A DNA stretch of 29,070 bases from Megamonas hypermegale (GCA_002314325.1 DCFC01000010.1:141560-170629); one strand, 5' to 3'; numbered from the stretch's first letter, positions 17,084-25,313 are shown. Notes: a model not told the origin generated them from the letters alone. Numbers and translations are program-made.

Positions 17084-18091
17084 TTATTTTTTATAGAAAT
17101 CCGGCATTTCATCGTATTTGATTTCCACTTTTGTCTGAGTATCGCGTGCTTTGGAAGCGGCTTTAGCTGTAACTTGGCCTACATAACCGTCCCAGGCGCT
17201 CGGTCCGTCAACACGGCCGGCTTTGCAGGCATTAATCCATTCCTGAAATTCGATATTGTAAGCGTCGACGAAACGTTCCGACCAGTCATTGCAGATAGGC
17301 GTTACGCGGGCGGCATTCGTTCTTACCATAGCGTTTGCCGGTTCCAGCAGATTGAGTACACCTTCTTCACAGACAACTTCGCATTTGATATCATAGCCGT
17401 AATGGCAGTTTACGAACGATTCAACGTCAATGCGCACGCCGGATTTTGTCGTCAGATACATAACCTGCGGGTCGCGCAGTCCTTCTTCGGCGTTGCGAGT
17501 GGATTTCGGGAATACGACTTCAGCCGTTGCATAATCTTCGCCGATTAACCAGCGCAGAACGTCGATTTCATGAATCAAGGAATTTTCTACAGACATATCA
17601 GTCGTGAAATTGTGTATTTCTTTATTGCGGTGAGCGCAGTGCAGCATGAGCGGCAGACCGTATGTGCCGGAGGTGATTAATTGTTTCAGCTGGCGGTAGC
17701 CTGGGTCATAGCGGCGCATGAAACCGACCTGAACGAGCTGTTTGCCGCCGGCGATTTCCGCGTCGACGATGCGTTTGCAGGCATCAGCTTCCGGGGCGAG
17801 CGGTTTTTCACAGAAAACGTATTTACCGGCTTTGATGGCTGCCATGACATATTCTTCATGGAACGGGTCAAGTGTCGTTACGATAACGGCGTCGATATCG
17901 TCGCTGGCAATCATGTCTTCGCCTTTGTCATATGCTTTTAAACCGTATTTTGCTGCAACGGATTTGCAAAAATCAATATTGGCGTCAGCGCAGGCAATGA
18001 CTTTTGCGCCCTGTAATTTGTTGTTTATGCGTTCAATATGAGTGCGGCCAATCATGCCGGTACCAACTAAGCCAATTCTTAAATCTTCCAT
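17084..18091 (-). CDS. iolG: Gfo/Idh/MocA dehydrogenase, inositol 2-dehydrogenase-like (copy 1)
   Basis: A 335-residue NAD(P)-dependent oxidoreductase. The Rossmann motif GLVGTGMIG is at residues 7-15, EKP with Lys96 at 95-97, VQVGFMRRYDPGY at 120-132, and HEIDVLRWL from 174. It resembles myo-inositol 2-dehydrogenase (IolG), which oxidises myo-inositol to 2-keto-inositol. By comparison with Bacillus IolG as I recall it, Lys96 and His174 are conserved but the catalytic Asp four residues before the His is Asn170. The substrate may therefore be another inositol isomer or related polyol. It is the last gene of a three-gene minus-strand operon and starts 38 bp after the iolH-like gene stops, with AAAGGAG before the ATG. 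A paralogue of equal length lies at 26291-27298. Confidence 0.85.
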   Translation of the reverse strand: MEDLRIGLVGTGMIGRTHIERINNKLQGAKVIACADANIDFCKSVAAKYGLKAYDKGEDMIASDDIDAVIVTTLDPFHEEYVMAAIKAGKYVFCEKPLAPEADACKRIVDAEIAGGKQLVQVGFMRRYDPGYRQLKQLITSGTYGLPLMLHCAHRNKEIHNFTTDMSVENSLIHEIDVLRWLIGEDYATAEVVFPKSTRNAEEGLRDPQVMYLTTKSGVRIDVESFVNCHYGYDIKCEVVCEEGVLNLLEPANAMVRTNAARVTPICNDWSERFVDAYNIEFQEWINACKAGRVDGPSAWDGYVGQVTAKAASKARDTQTKVEIKYDEMPDFYKK

Positions 18092-18129
18092 TGTGATTAT
18101 CTCCTTTATCTTTTATAAATTTTTATCAA

Positions 18130-19050
18130 TTATTTACCGAGCAGTTCGTGTTTGATACGTTCCAGTGCCAATGGAGCCTGCTCGTCCATTTTTTCCGGGA
18201 AGCCGAAGTACGATACGCAGGCAATGTTGTCGCCGCCTACTTTTGGTGCGTCCGGTTTTAACTGTTTGTTGGCAAAATCCATTTCACGCAGTGTTTCGAA
18301 AATGCCGTCGAAATCAACTTCGCCTTCGCCCATAGCAAGATGCTGATGAATTGTAGCGTCAGCTCTGCCGCGTGCATTCAAAAACGGCGGATTTAAGATA
18401 TAACGGCAATCGAGCGTCTGATTGAATGTATCAGCAAATAAAACGTGCGTCAGTTCATCGCCGGCGTATTTGAGCATGGAGCGGACATCGCCTTTGCCCT
18501 GGTCATAGAAAAAGCCGTGCGGTGAGGAATATACGTAGCCGAGGTTTTTAGAGCGGAACGATTTTACCATGTCGCATGTTTCATTGTTCAGTTCGCAGAA
18601 ATCATACGGATGGGACTGGATTTCCACGCGCAGACCTTCGCGTTCAATAATCGGCAGCAGTTCTTCCATGGAGCGGAACCACATACCATTGCAGATTTCC
18701 TGCTGATTGGGATCGCCGGAAAGTTCCGTGTTGATTACAGGAACGCCCATATTTACAGCGATTTCAATCAGTTTTTTCCAGTTGGCAACGGCGTGCTGGC
18801 GCTGTTCTTCCGTTGGACCGGACCAGCGGTATACGCAGATGAACGAAGAAATTTCCACGCCCGTTTCTTTGAGGGCTTTTCTGTATTCTTCTTCACATTC
18901 TTTCGAGAAAAGAGGATGTTTATAGAACGGATTGATGCGCGGGTGAGGCGACTGTTCGATGTATTTGTAACCCCAGTCGGCAACTTTGTGCACCATGTCG
19001 GTAATACTCATTTGTTTTGCCAGTACGTCGACGTCAAATGCAATTTTCAT
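18130..19050 (-). CDS. iolH: IolH-like sugar phosphate isomerase/epimerase (TIM barrel)
   Basis: A 306-residue TIM-barrel protein of the xylose isomerase-like family. Features recalling Bacillus IolH are MKIAFD at the start, DWGYKYIEQSPHP, VYRWSGPTEEQRQHAV, MEELLPIIEREGLRVEIQSH, YAGDELTHVLFADTFNQ, RYILNPP and IHQHLAMGEGEVDFDGIF. IolH belongs to inositol operons. Its exact reaction is not well defined, so I leave the chemistry open. AGGAGG sits just before the ATG at 19050. The gene is the middle member of the operon with the TIM-barrel gene upstream (16 bp gap) and iolG downstream. No second copy is present in the duplicated cluster to the right. Confidence 0.8.
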   Translation of the reverse strand: MKIAFDVDVLAKQMSITDMVHKVADWGYKYIEQSPHPRINPFYKHPLFSKECEEEYRKALKETGVEISSFICVYRWSGPTEEQRQHAVANWKKLIEIAVNMGVPVINTELSGDPNQQEICNGMWFRSMEELLPIIEREGLRVEIQSHPYDFCELNNETCDMVKSFRSKNLGYVYSSPHGFFYDQGKGDVRSMLKYAGDELTHVLFADTFNQTLDCRYILNPPFLNARGRADATIHQHLAMGEGEVDFDGIFETLREMDFANKQLKPDAPKVGGDNIACVSYFGFPEKMDEQAPLALERIKHELLGK

Positions 19051-19066
19051 AATAATTACCTCCTCA

Positions 19067-20005
19067 TTATTTACTGATTGTCTGGTTCAGTGCGTCAATG
19101 GAAGTGGCTACGCCAGCTTCAACGGACATGGTCAAATCTTCCATTTCAAGCGATACATCGCCGTGGTAGCCCATCATGGACAGAACAGAGAAGAATTCTT
19201 TCCACCACTGCAAATCCTTGCCGCAGCCTACAGCTACATAGTTCCATACGCGGTTGGCCGAGTCGGTTACCGGTTTCGGTTCAAGAAGGCCGTTCGTGTC
19301 GGCAAGACCTCTTTCAATGCGGGCATCTTTGCCGTGTACGTGGAAAATACAGCCTTTGAGTGCTCTAGCCGCAGCAATCGGGTCGGCACCGAGCACCATC
19401 ATATGCGACGGGTCAAGGTTGATACCAATCATCGGGTCGGTGGCGTTTCTCAGTTTAAGCATCGTTTCCGCCGACCATACCATTGTGCCCGGAAACTCTT
19501 CGATGGCAATCTGTTCTACGCCGCAGTTTTTACAGTGCTGTGCGAATTTTTTCCAGAAAGCAATCGTAACTTTCCATTGATATTCATAAGCAGGAGCCAT
19601 GAAATCCGGCCAGGATACGGTGGAGACAATCCAATTCGGCGTTGTATCCGTTTCGTTGCCTGCCGGAAGACCTGCCATAGCTACGATTTTTTTTACGCCG
19701 AGTTTACCGGCAAGTATGGCGCAGTCGTACATGGATTTTTCATACGCTTTGCCCGTTTCGGACGGCCAGAGAGGATTGCAGGAAGTATTGAGTGCGGAAA
19801 TACGCATACCGCGTTTATCCAGTTCAGCTTTAAAAGCTGCAAGTTTATCAGGGTCAGCCAGAAGTTCAGCCGTGTTGCAGTGTTTACGCGCGCCCCAGCC
19901 GCCGGCTGTCATTTCTACGGCGTCTATGCCGAGTGATTTTACTTTGTCGAGCATGTCGGTATAGGAAAGGTCGGCGAATACATCGGTGCAGATTGCAAGT
20001 TTCAT
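19067..20005 (-). CDS. TIM-barrel sugar phosphate isomerase/epimerase (copy 1)
   Basis: A 312-residue xylose isomerase-like (AP endonuclease family 2) protein. Likely metal ligands are Glu169/170 in IAIEEFPG, Asp198/His201 in NLDPSHMM, His222/224 in FHVHGKDARIER and Glu287/289 in SLEMEDL. Such proteins isomerise or epimerise keto-sugars or keto-inositols. With IolG and IolH next door, a 2-keto-inositol or related ketose is a likely substrate. The true start is the ATG at 20005. The upstream ATG at 20020 overlaps the GGAGG ribosome site (20014-20018). It is the first gene of its operon, read from the AraC-type promoter at 20089-20184. A diverged paralogue is at 25329-26276. Confidence 0.82.
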   Translation of the reverse strand: MKLAICTDVFADLSYTDMLDKVKSLGIDAVEMTAGGWGARKHCNTAELLADPDKLAAFKAELDKRGMRISALNTSCNPLWPSETGKAYEKSMYDCAILAGKLGVKKIVAMAGLPAGNETDTTPNWIVSTVSWPDFMAPAYEYQWKVTIAFWKKFAQHCKNCGVEQIAIEEFPGTMVWSAETMLKLRNATDPMIGINLDPSHMMVLGADPIAAARALKGCIFHVHGKDARIERGLADTNGLLEPKPVTDSANRVWNYVAVGCGKDLQWWKEFFSVLSMMGYHGDVSLEMEDLTMSVEAGVATSIDALNQTISK

Positions 20006-20088
20006 TGTAAATTCCTCCATAAAATAATAATTTTGTCAGCATTTAATATAAACTTCGTAATTGTCTAATATTTATTAACTTTAATGCT

Positions 20089-20184
20089 ATTATAGAATTT
20101 TATGGGGATGGAGTGTTAGTTAATTCTTGCTGAAAAAAGGCGTTATTTCAAGGTTTTGCAAAATAAAATTATAAAATCTTGCAC
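20089..20184 (-). promoter_or_regulatory. Two-box AraC-type promoter i (TIM-barrel, iolH, iolG operon)
   Basis: Minus-strand reading: GTGCAAGATTTTATAA (20184-20169), 38 nt, GCAAGAATTAACTAACAC (20130-20113), 18 nt, TATAAT (20094-20089). The -35 position falls on the edge of the second box and is not consensus, as expected for an activator-dependent promoter. The same layout occurs at 23177-23272 and 27412-27508. Confidence 0.8.
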
Positions 20185-20200
20185 TGTAATTTAGGCAAAT

Positions 20201-20226
20201 AAAAAAGCTGTAGAATTTTCTACAGC
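20201..20226 (-). terminator. Terminator of araC copy 1
   Basis: GCTGTAGA (20207-20214) pairs with 20219-20226. On the minus strand it is followed by TTTTTT. Confidence 0.85.
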
Positions 20227-20235
20227 AAGAAGAAA

Positions 20236-21090
20236 TCATTTATTTTTGTCAGCAAAATATTTGCGGTATTCGCGCGGTGATATGCCTACGTATTTTTTGA
20301 ACATGGAAGTCAAATGGCAGCTGCTGCCGAAACCGAGCTGCTCCTCAATCTGCTTAATCGGTATATTTGTTTCGGCAAGCAGACTCTGCGCCTGTCCGAT
20401 GCGGCGGTGAATGACGTACTGCATAGGCGAAAGACCCGTTTCACGTTTAAACAAATGCGAGATATGTGAAATACTTATGTGCATGATTTTGCTGATTTTT
20501 TCCAAAGTGATGTTTTCCGTATAATTTTCATCAAGATAATTGGTCAGTTTACGCACCATATCTTCGTTTTTCTGTTCGATTACGGATTTGCTCTGTTCAT
20601 TGTGCTCCGTTACCAGTTTATATACGAGCAGGAATAAACTTACGGCTAGATGGCGGCACAGCAGCAGATTATTGTCTTTTTTCTGATTATAGAGCAGATA
20701 GAGATTGACCATTATTTCCGCAACGAGATTGTCGTATTCACTTAAAGTCAATACGGGTTTTTTCGCTTTGTCGATAAGATATCCTTTCGGCAGGTTTTTC
20801 AGATTGACACCAGACAGAGCTAGGCAGTATGTCTGAATGGAATGTTCCTGAAAAGGTGCTTCGCCGTGAATAGTGTCAGCATTGCAGATGACCAAATCAC
20901 CGGCGTGAACGGCGTATTCGCGATTACCGACGCTGTAGCGGCCTTCGCCCTGAGCTACGTATAAAAGTTCCAGAATTCCCTGATGTTTGTGCAGAAGATG
21001 TGTATGCTTGCGGCTGTAATCTTTATCGACAAAGAAAACGCCGGACGGATAGATATCGTCTAAATTGATTTTGGGCAATGGCTGTTTCAT
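20236..21090 (-). CDS. AraC-family transcriptional regulator (copy 1)
   Basis: A 284-residue regulator. An N-terminal cupin-type ligand domain (about residues 20-100) shows HKHQGILELLYVAQGEGRY and the AGDLVICNADTIHGE segment. A C-terminal double HTH (about 185-280) shows ITLEKISKIMHIS, HLFKRETGLSPMQYV, IEEQLGFGSSCHLTSMFKKY and GISPREYR. It probably senses the sugar or polyol imported by the cluster and activates the three two-box promoters nearby (inference). The start is ATG 21090, fixed by GGAGG just upstream. A longer reading from 21153 is not supported. It has the same length as copy 2 at 27550-28404. It is preceded by the EIIA copy 1 gene with an intervening terminator, so it is probably transcribed on its own. 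Confidence 0.92.
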   Translation of the reverse strand: MKQPLPKINLDDIYPSGVFFVDKDYSRKHTHLLHKHQGILELLYVAQGEGRYSVGNREYAVHAGDLVICNADTIHGEAPFQEHSIQTYCLALSGVNLKNLPKGYLIDKAKKPVLTLSEYDNLVAEIMVNLYLLYNQKKDNNLLLCRHLAVSLFLLVYKLVTEHNEQSKSVIEQKNEDMVRKLTNYLDENYTENITLEKISKIMHISISHISHLFKRETGLSPMQYVIHRRIGQAQSLLAETNIPIKQIEEQLGFGSSCHLTSMFKKYVGISPREYRKYFADKNK

Positions 21091-21156
21091 AAGATTTTCC
21101 TCCGAATTGTATTGTATATGTATAAATTTAACGTATAATTCGCAAAACGGCAATTC

Positions 21157-21190
21157 GAAAAAAAGAGCTGTTGCACTGGGTACAACAGCT
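21157..21190 (-). terminator. Terminator of the MFS/EIIA copy 1 operon
   Basis: AGCTGTTG (21166-21173) pairs perfectly with 21183-21190, followed on the minus strand by a T-run (21164-21158). A related hairpin lies downstream of the EIIA remnant at 28587-28616. Confidence 0.82.
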
Positions 21191-21244
21191 GTTAATGCGG
21201 ATAATTCTTTATGACATACGTTAAATTGGGATAATATGAGTATA

Positions 21245-21556
21245 TTATTTTTTCAAAATCTGGTAGAGATTAATGATTTCCACAGCAACATCTTTTAAAG
21301 TGTAAGTCGTCATCAAATAATCCTGTGCATGGGAAATCAGTACATTAAAAGATAATTTTTCGCCATTGGCTTCGCGTGTCAAAAGTTCCTGCGTCTGGAG
21401 CTTGTGCGCCTGCTGCAACTGTTCGGAAGCTTTGTCGATTAAATTCTGTGTTTCGGCGAATTTGCCTTCATGCGCCAGTTTAAGAGCTTTCTGCAATTCA
21501 GCTTTGGCATCACCAGCCAGTGAAATGATATCAAATGCAACTTTTTCCGTATTCAT
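21245..21556 (-). CDS. Stand-alone PTS lactose/cellobiose-type EIIA (copy 1)
   Basis: A 103-residue all-helical EIIA of the LacF/ChbA type. AFDIISLAGDAK, an amphipathic middle helix (EGKFAETQNLIDKASEQL), HKLQTQELLTREANG and LISHAQDYLM are visible. His76 is the expected phosphorylation site and Asp79 the companion residue at the trimer core. In a classical system it would carry phosphate from HPr to EIIB. No EIIB or EIIC exists in the window. Instead the gene begins 26 bp after the stop of a sugar-porter MFS gene and is clearly cotranscribed with it, so it may control that transporter. AAAGGAGAGA precedes the ATG. By direct comparison it differs from copy 2 at about 9 of 103 residues. Confidence 0.9.
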   Translation of the reverse strand: MNTEKVAFDIISLAGDAKAELQKALKLAHEGKFAETQNLIDKASEQLQQAHKLQTQELLTREANGEKLSFNVLISHAQDYLMTTYTLKDVAVEIINLYQILKK

Positions 21557-21582
21557 GATAATCTCTCCTTTATTAAAATATA

Positions 21583-22995
21583 TTATTCATTACCAGCCTG
21601 CTGCATTGCCTTGCGGTTATAGTTGCGGAACTGTTTCTCGATTTGTTCCAGCGTTTTGCCTTTCGTTTCCGGTACGAAAAATCTGACGAAAGCAATGGAG
21701 AAGAAACCGACGATTACAAATACGAGGAAGGTGAAGTTCAAACCGAAAGAGCTGAGCAGTGTAGGGAATATAAGACCCATGATGAAGTTTACGACCCAGA
21801 CGAACAGTACGCAGATACCCATGCCGATACCTTTATAGCGCAGCGGGATTATTTCCGAAATCAAGAGCCAAAGAAGCGGACCGATACATGCCTGCATGAA
21901 AGTCAGGAAACATACGAGCAGAAGCAGTACGATATATGGGAATACATCCGTGCCGCTTATGGTCATCGAAGCGAGACTGATAGCCAGCAGGGAAGCTGTA
22001 GTACCGGCAAGACCGGCCGTCAGCATAGTACGTCTTTTTATCTTAGTTAAAAGCCAGATACCGAGAAACGTGGCAAGAACGGAAGTAAGGCCGTTTAAGG
22101 TGTTGGCGATTAGAGCTGCCTGCATAGAAAAGCCGGATTCGATTAAAACCTGCGTGCCATAGTACATAATGGAGTTTACTCCGGTAAGCTGGGAACATGC
22201 TGCAATACCCATGCCGATTAGGATGATTCTCCTTACCCACGGTGTATTCAGTTCGGCAAAAGATACTGGTTTGGCGTTTTTTTCTGCGGCGATTACATCC
22301 TGTATCTCATTCAGTTCAGTGATGGCCTGGGCTTCCGTACTTCGGATTTTTTTGAGAACATCCATAGCAGTGGATACTTTGCCTTTGGAAACGAGCCAGC
22401 GCGGACTTTCCGGCAGGCGCATCATTCCGAAGAACAGTATAACGGCAGGAATGGCTGCAACTGAAAGCATGTAGCGCCATACATGGTCATTACCTGCCAT
22501 GACGACGGCGATAACGGCGTTGAGCACGAAAGCGAGAAATTGTCCCGTTACAATCATAAGTTCATTCTGTGTAACCATACGACCGCGTTTGTCTGCAGGA
22601 GAAACTTCAGCAAGATATGCAGGAACGGTTACGGCAGCCCCGCCTACGGCAAGACCGAGAGCAAAGCGGGAAACAAGCATGACTTCAAAAGAAGGAGCCA
22701 GCGAGCAGCCCAGTGTAGCTACAAAAAATAAAATGGACAAGAAAAATATATTTTTTCTGCGACCCTGCGCATCGGACATCTTACCGCCCGTTACCGAACC
22801 GACGGCCGCTCCGAACAGCAGTGCGCTTACGACCATACCTTCTGTAGCAGGTGTCAGATTAAGCTGGCTAGGATGTGCCATATAAGGAAGTGCGCCATTG
22901 ATTACGCCTGTATCGTAACCGAACAATAATCCGCCGAATGTGGAGATTATCATTATTTTTTTCAAATATGCCATTGACTCCGGATTAGGTGTCAT
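21583..22995 (-). CDS. Sugar-porter family MFS transporter, IolT/XylE-like (copy 1)
   Basis: A 470-residue membrane symporter with about 12 hydrophobic segments. Sugar-porter signatures are GGLLFGYDTGVINGALPYM near the N-terminus, DAQGRRKN, a MVTQNELMIVTGQF segment, LPESPRWLVSKGK before the central loop, GVNSIMYYGTQVL, and VPETKGKTLEQIE at the C-terminus. The closest known types import inositol or pentoses with protons, and the iolG/iolH context favours a polyol. The start is ATG 22995 with GAAAGGA upstream. The longer reading from 23085 would add a non-family N-terminus. It is followed at 26 bp by an EIIA gene and driven by two-box promoter ii. A paralogue with identical length is at 23706-25118. 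Confidence 0.9.
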   Translation of the reverse strand: MTPNPESMAYLKKIMIISTFGGLLFGYDTGVINGALPYMAHPSQLNLTPATEGMVVSALLFGAAVGSVTGGKMSDAQGRRKNIFFLSILFFVATLGCSLAPSFEVMLVSRFALGLAVGGAAVTVPAYLAEVSPADKRGRMVTQNELMIVTGQFLAFVLNAVIAVVMAGNDHVWRYMLSVAAIPAVILFFGMMRLPESPRWLVSKGKVSTAMDVLKKIRSTEAQAITELNEIQDVIAAEKNAKPVSFAELNTPWVRRIILIGMGIAACSQLTGVNSIMYYGTQVLIESGFSMQAALIANTLNGLTSVLATFLGIWLLTKIKRRTMLTAGLAGTTASLLAISLASMTISGTDVFPYIVLLLLVCFLTFMQACIGPLLWLLISEIIPLRYKGIGMGICVLFVWVVNFIMGLIFPTLLSSFGLNFTFLVFVIVGFFSIAFVRFFVPETKGKTLEQIEKQFRNYNRKAMQQAGNE

Positions 22996-23176
22996 CGCTA
23001 TCAATCCTTTCAAAATAAAAATCCCAATATTTTTGATTTTAAAATAACGTAAATATAACCGGTTAAATTTATAAAACAAAAGCAATTTTACATAATAAAA
23101 TAAACTTAAAATTTTTTAAAAATTTTAATATGAAGGGTTATTATATTTTTTTGCTTTATGTTCATTTGTTGATTTA

Positions 23177-23272
23177 ATTATACTTATTTTAAATCTGTTG
23201 GTGTTAGTTCAATCTTGCAAGGATTAAATTGTTTTTTTATGTATTTTATTTAAAACTTATAAAATCTTGTAC
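23177..23272 (-). promoter_or_regulatory. Two-box AraC-type promoter ii (MFS/EIIA copy 1 operon)
   Basis: Minus-strand reading: GTACAAGATTTTATAA (23272-23257), 38 nt, GCAAGATTGAACTAACAC (23218-23201), 18 nt, TATAAT (23182-23177). The spacing is identical to promoter i. The leader to the MFS start is about 175 nt of AT-rich DNA with no gene. Confidence 0.82.
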
Positions 23273-23284
23273 TTTGAATATTAT

Positions 23285-23313
23285 AAAAAGCGGCTACCGT
23301 CAGACAGCCGCTT
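23285..23313 (-). terminator. Terminator of the MFS/EIIA copy 2 operon
   Basis: AAGCGGCT (23288-23295) pairs with AGCCGCTT (23306-23313), followed on the minus strand by a short T-run. A homologous hairpin is at 28475-28498. Confidence 0.75.
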
Positions 23314-23349
23314 ATAAATAAATTAAGAGAAATTCTTATGCAAGCATAT

Positions 23350-23661
23350 TTATTTTTTTATCATCTGATACAGGGAAATTATTTCTGTCGCTACATCTTT
23401 TAAAGTGTACGTAGTCATTAAATAATCCTGTGCGTGGGAAATCAGTACGTTGAAGCTCAGCTTTTCACCGTTGGCTTCGCGTGTCAGAAGTTCCTGTGTC
23501 TGCAGTTTATGAGCCTGCTGCAGCTGTTCAGAAGCTTTATCGAGAAGTACCTGAGTTTCGGAGAACTTACCTTCATGCGCCAGTTTCAAGGCTTTTTGCA
23601 GTTCCGCTTTGGCATCGCCTGCCAAAGATATGATTTCAAATGCTGTTTTTTCTGTATTCAT
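23350..23661 (-). CDS. Stand-alone PTS lactose/cellobiose-type EIIA (copy 2)
   Basis: A 103-residue EIIA nearly identical to copy 1. Substitutions cluster around residues 34-40 and in the last helix. The phospho-acceptor His76 and Asp79 in LISHAQDYLM are kept, so both copies should be functional phosphocarriers. The conserved surface and absence of degeneration imply selection. It begins 44 bp after the stop of the MFS copy 2 gene. GAAAGGATGA precedes the ATG. A terminator follows. Its role is inferred as for copy 1: phosphate-dependent control of the neighbouring MFS transporter, or a phosphocarrier for EIIB/EIIC encoded elsewhere. Confidence 0.9.
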   Translation of the reverse strand: MNTEKTAFEIISLAGDAKAELQKALKLAHEGKFSETQVLLDKASEQLQQAHKLQTQELLTREANGEKLSFNVLISHAQDYLMTTYTLKDVATEIISLYQMIKK

Positions 23662-23705
23662 TATAAATCATCCTTTCAAGATTAGAGAATTGATATAAAA
23701 ATGTG

Positions 23706-25118
23706 TTATTGTATTTTTCCTGCTGTCTGAATGGTTTTTCTATCATAATTTTTAAATTCTTTTTCAATCTGTTCAAGTGTTTTGCCTCTCGTTTCAGGTA
23801 CGAAGAATTTAGTGAAAATAATTGCCGCAATACCGATGACAACGAAAATGCAGAAAGTAGCACCTAAGCCTAAAGTGCTTAAAAGTACAGGGAAGAACAG
23901 ACCGATGGTGAAGTTTACTACCCAGTCGAAAAGTACGCAAAGACCCATACCTACGCCTCTGAAGCGGAGAGGAATGATTTCTGCTAGCGACAGCCATAAG
24001 ATTGGCCCGATGCAGCCCTGCATGGATGCAAGGAACATAACCATTAAAGCAAGTACGATATAAGGAAACATTGGATGACCTTCTAAAATCATGGAGCTTA
24101 CGGATAAGAGGAATAATGCGGTCGTAGTTCCTGTAAATCCGGCTAAAAGCATGGTGCGTCTGTTGATTTTAGTCAAAAGCCAGATACCGAAAATTGTAGC
24201 CAGTACGGAAGTCAAGCCGTTTAAAGTGTTGGCGATAAGTGCCGCCTGCATGGAGAAACCGGATTGTTTTAGAACCTGCGTGCCGTAATACATAATGGAG
24301 TTTACGCCGGTGAGCTGAGAGAATGCCGCAATGCCGATACCGATAAAGATGATGCGTCTTACCCAAGGAACATTCAGTTCATTGAAGCTGACCGTTTTAG
24401 TACTTGTTTTGATGATATCCTGAATATCATTTAATTCAGCGATAGCCGCTGCTTCATTACTGCGTGTTTTTTTCAATACATCGAGAGCTTCGGATATTCT
24501 GCCTTTGGAAACGAGCCAGCGTGGGCTTTCCGGCAGACGCAGCATGCCGAAGAACAGGAAAACAGCTGGAACGCAGCAGACAGCGAGCATATAGCGCCAT
24601 ACATGCGGGTCGCCGGCTAAAACGATAGCGATAATAGCGTTTAAAATATAAGCCAGGAACTGGCCGCTTACAATCATAAGTTCGTTCTGTGTAACCATAC
24701 GTCCGCGTTTTTCCGGTAGAGAAACTTCGGCAAGATAAGTAGGAACGGTAACAGAGGCGCCGCCTACGGCCAAACCGAGCAGAAATCTAGTACAGAGCAT
24801 TACGTGGAAATTGGGAGCGGTACTGCAGCCTAATGCTGCAATGAAAAATATTACTGCCAGCATGATAATATTTCTTTTTCTGCCCTGCATATCCGCTAAT
24901 TTACCGCCGAACAGTGAACCGAAAGCGCAGCCTAAAAGCAGTACGCTTACGACCATTCCTTCGCGCAGCGGAGATAAATCTAGCTGGTCAGGGGCCGACA
25001 TATAAGGAAGTGCGCCGTTGATTACGCCTGTATCGTAACCGAATAATAAACCGCCGAATGTGGCTATTATCATTATTTTTCGTAAATAACTCATTGACTC
25101 TTGCGAATATGTTGTCAT
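23706..25118 (-). CDS. Sugar-porter family MFS transporter, IolT/XylE-like (copy 2)
   Basis: A 470-residue paralogue of the transporter at 21583-22995, with the same motifs: GGLLFGYDTGVINGALPYM, DMQGRKRN, MVTQNELMIVSGQF, LPESPRWLVSKGR, GVNSIMYYGTQVL and VPETRGKTLEQIE. Differences are spread along the chain, including the extreme C-terminus, suggesting an older duplication and possibly a different substrate. GAGAGGATG precedes the ATG. It is cotranscribed with EIIA copy 2. The gap to the upstream TIM-barrel gene carries a hairpin and a weak promoter, but not the two-box AraC layout. Confidence 0.9.
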   Translation of the reverse strand: MTTYSQESMSYLRKIMIIATFGGLLFGYDTGVINGALPYMSAPDQLDLSPLREGMVVSVLLLGCAFGSLFGGKLADMQGRKRNIIMLAVIFFIAALGCSTAPNFHVMLCTRFLLGLAVGGASVTVPTYLAEVSLPEKRGRMVTQNELMIVSGQFLAYILNAIIAIVLAGDPHVWRYMLAVCCVPAVFLFFGMLRLPESPRWLVSKGRISEALDVLKKTRSNEAAAIAELNDIQDIIKTSTKTVSFNELNVPWVRRIIFIGIGIAAFSQLTGVNSIMYYGTQVLKQSGFSMQAALIANTLNGLTSVLATIFGIWLLTKINRRTMLLAGFTGTTTALFLLSVSSMILEGHPMFPYIVLALMVMFLASMQGCIGPILWLSLAEIIPLRFRGVGMGLCVLFDWVVNFTIGLFFPVLLSTLGLGATFCIFVVIGIAAIIFTKFFVPETRGKTLEQIEKEFKNYDRKTIQTAGKIQ

Positions 25119-25197
25119 TACTATTCATCCTCTCAAAACAAACGAAAAATGTTTATATAAAATCATCATTGAAATATAAATTTTCTGTAAATATTTT

Positions 25198-25230
25198 AAT
25201 ATATAAATTAAATTTTTATTGACAAGTCAA
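25198..25230 (-). promoter_or_regulatory. Possible promoter and palindromic operator for MFS copy 2
   Basis: TTGTCA (25225-25220), 16 nt, TATATT (25203-25198) on the minus strand. The -35 lies within the 12-bp palindrome TTGACAAGTCAA (25219-25230). The match is modest. Unlike the other three operons of the locus, no GTRCAAKATTTTATAA box is visible in this gap. Confidence 0.35.
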
Positions 25231-25269
25231 ATACAATCTTCTATTATAACTATCGAACATTTTTTTCTT

Positions 25270-25313
25270 GGGTACGGTTACACTGTTTTTTACAGCGCGA
25301 CCGTACCTTTTTT
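25270..25313. terminator. Hairpin between TIM-barrel copy 2 and MFS copy 2
   Basis: GGTACGGT (25271-25278) pairs with ACCGTACC (25300-25307), with a partial inner ACTGT/ACAG stem. The TTTTTT run (25308-25313) lies on the plus-strand side, so terminator polarity is opposite to the flanking genes. On the minus strand the hairpin is followed by CAAGAAAAAAA and would not be a classical terminator. Confidence 0.5.

Noticed and set aside
17072..17548. 158-residue plus-strand open frame
   Set aside because: It is antisense to iolG copy 1 and starts inside the bidirectional terminator.
18986..19936. 316-residue open frame on the plus strand
   Set aside because: It is antisense to the TIM-barrel gene, whose metal-binding motifs and Shine-Dalgarno site are convincing. 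The long plus frame is a codon-bias shadow.
19067..20020. Start of TIM-barrel copy 1 at 20020
   Set aside because: That ATG overlaps the GGAGG ribosome site of the ATG at 20005, and the family sequence begins at MKLAICTD.
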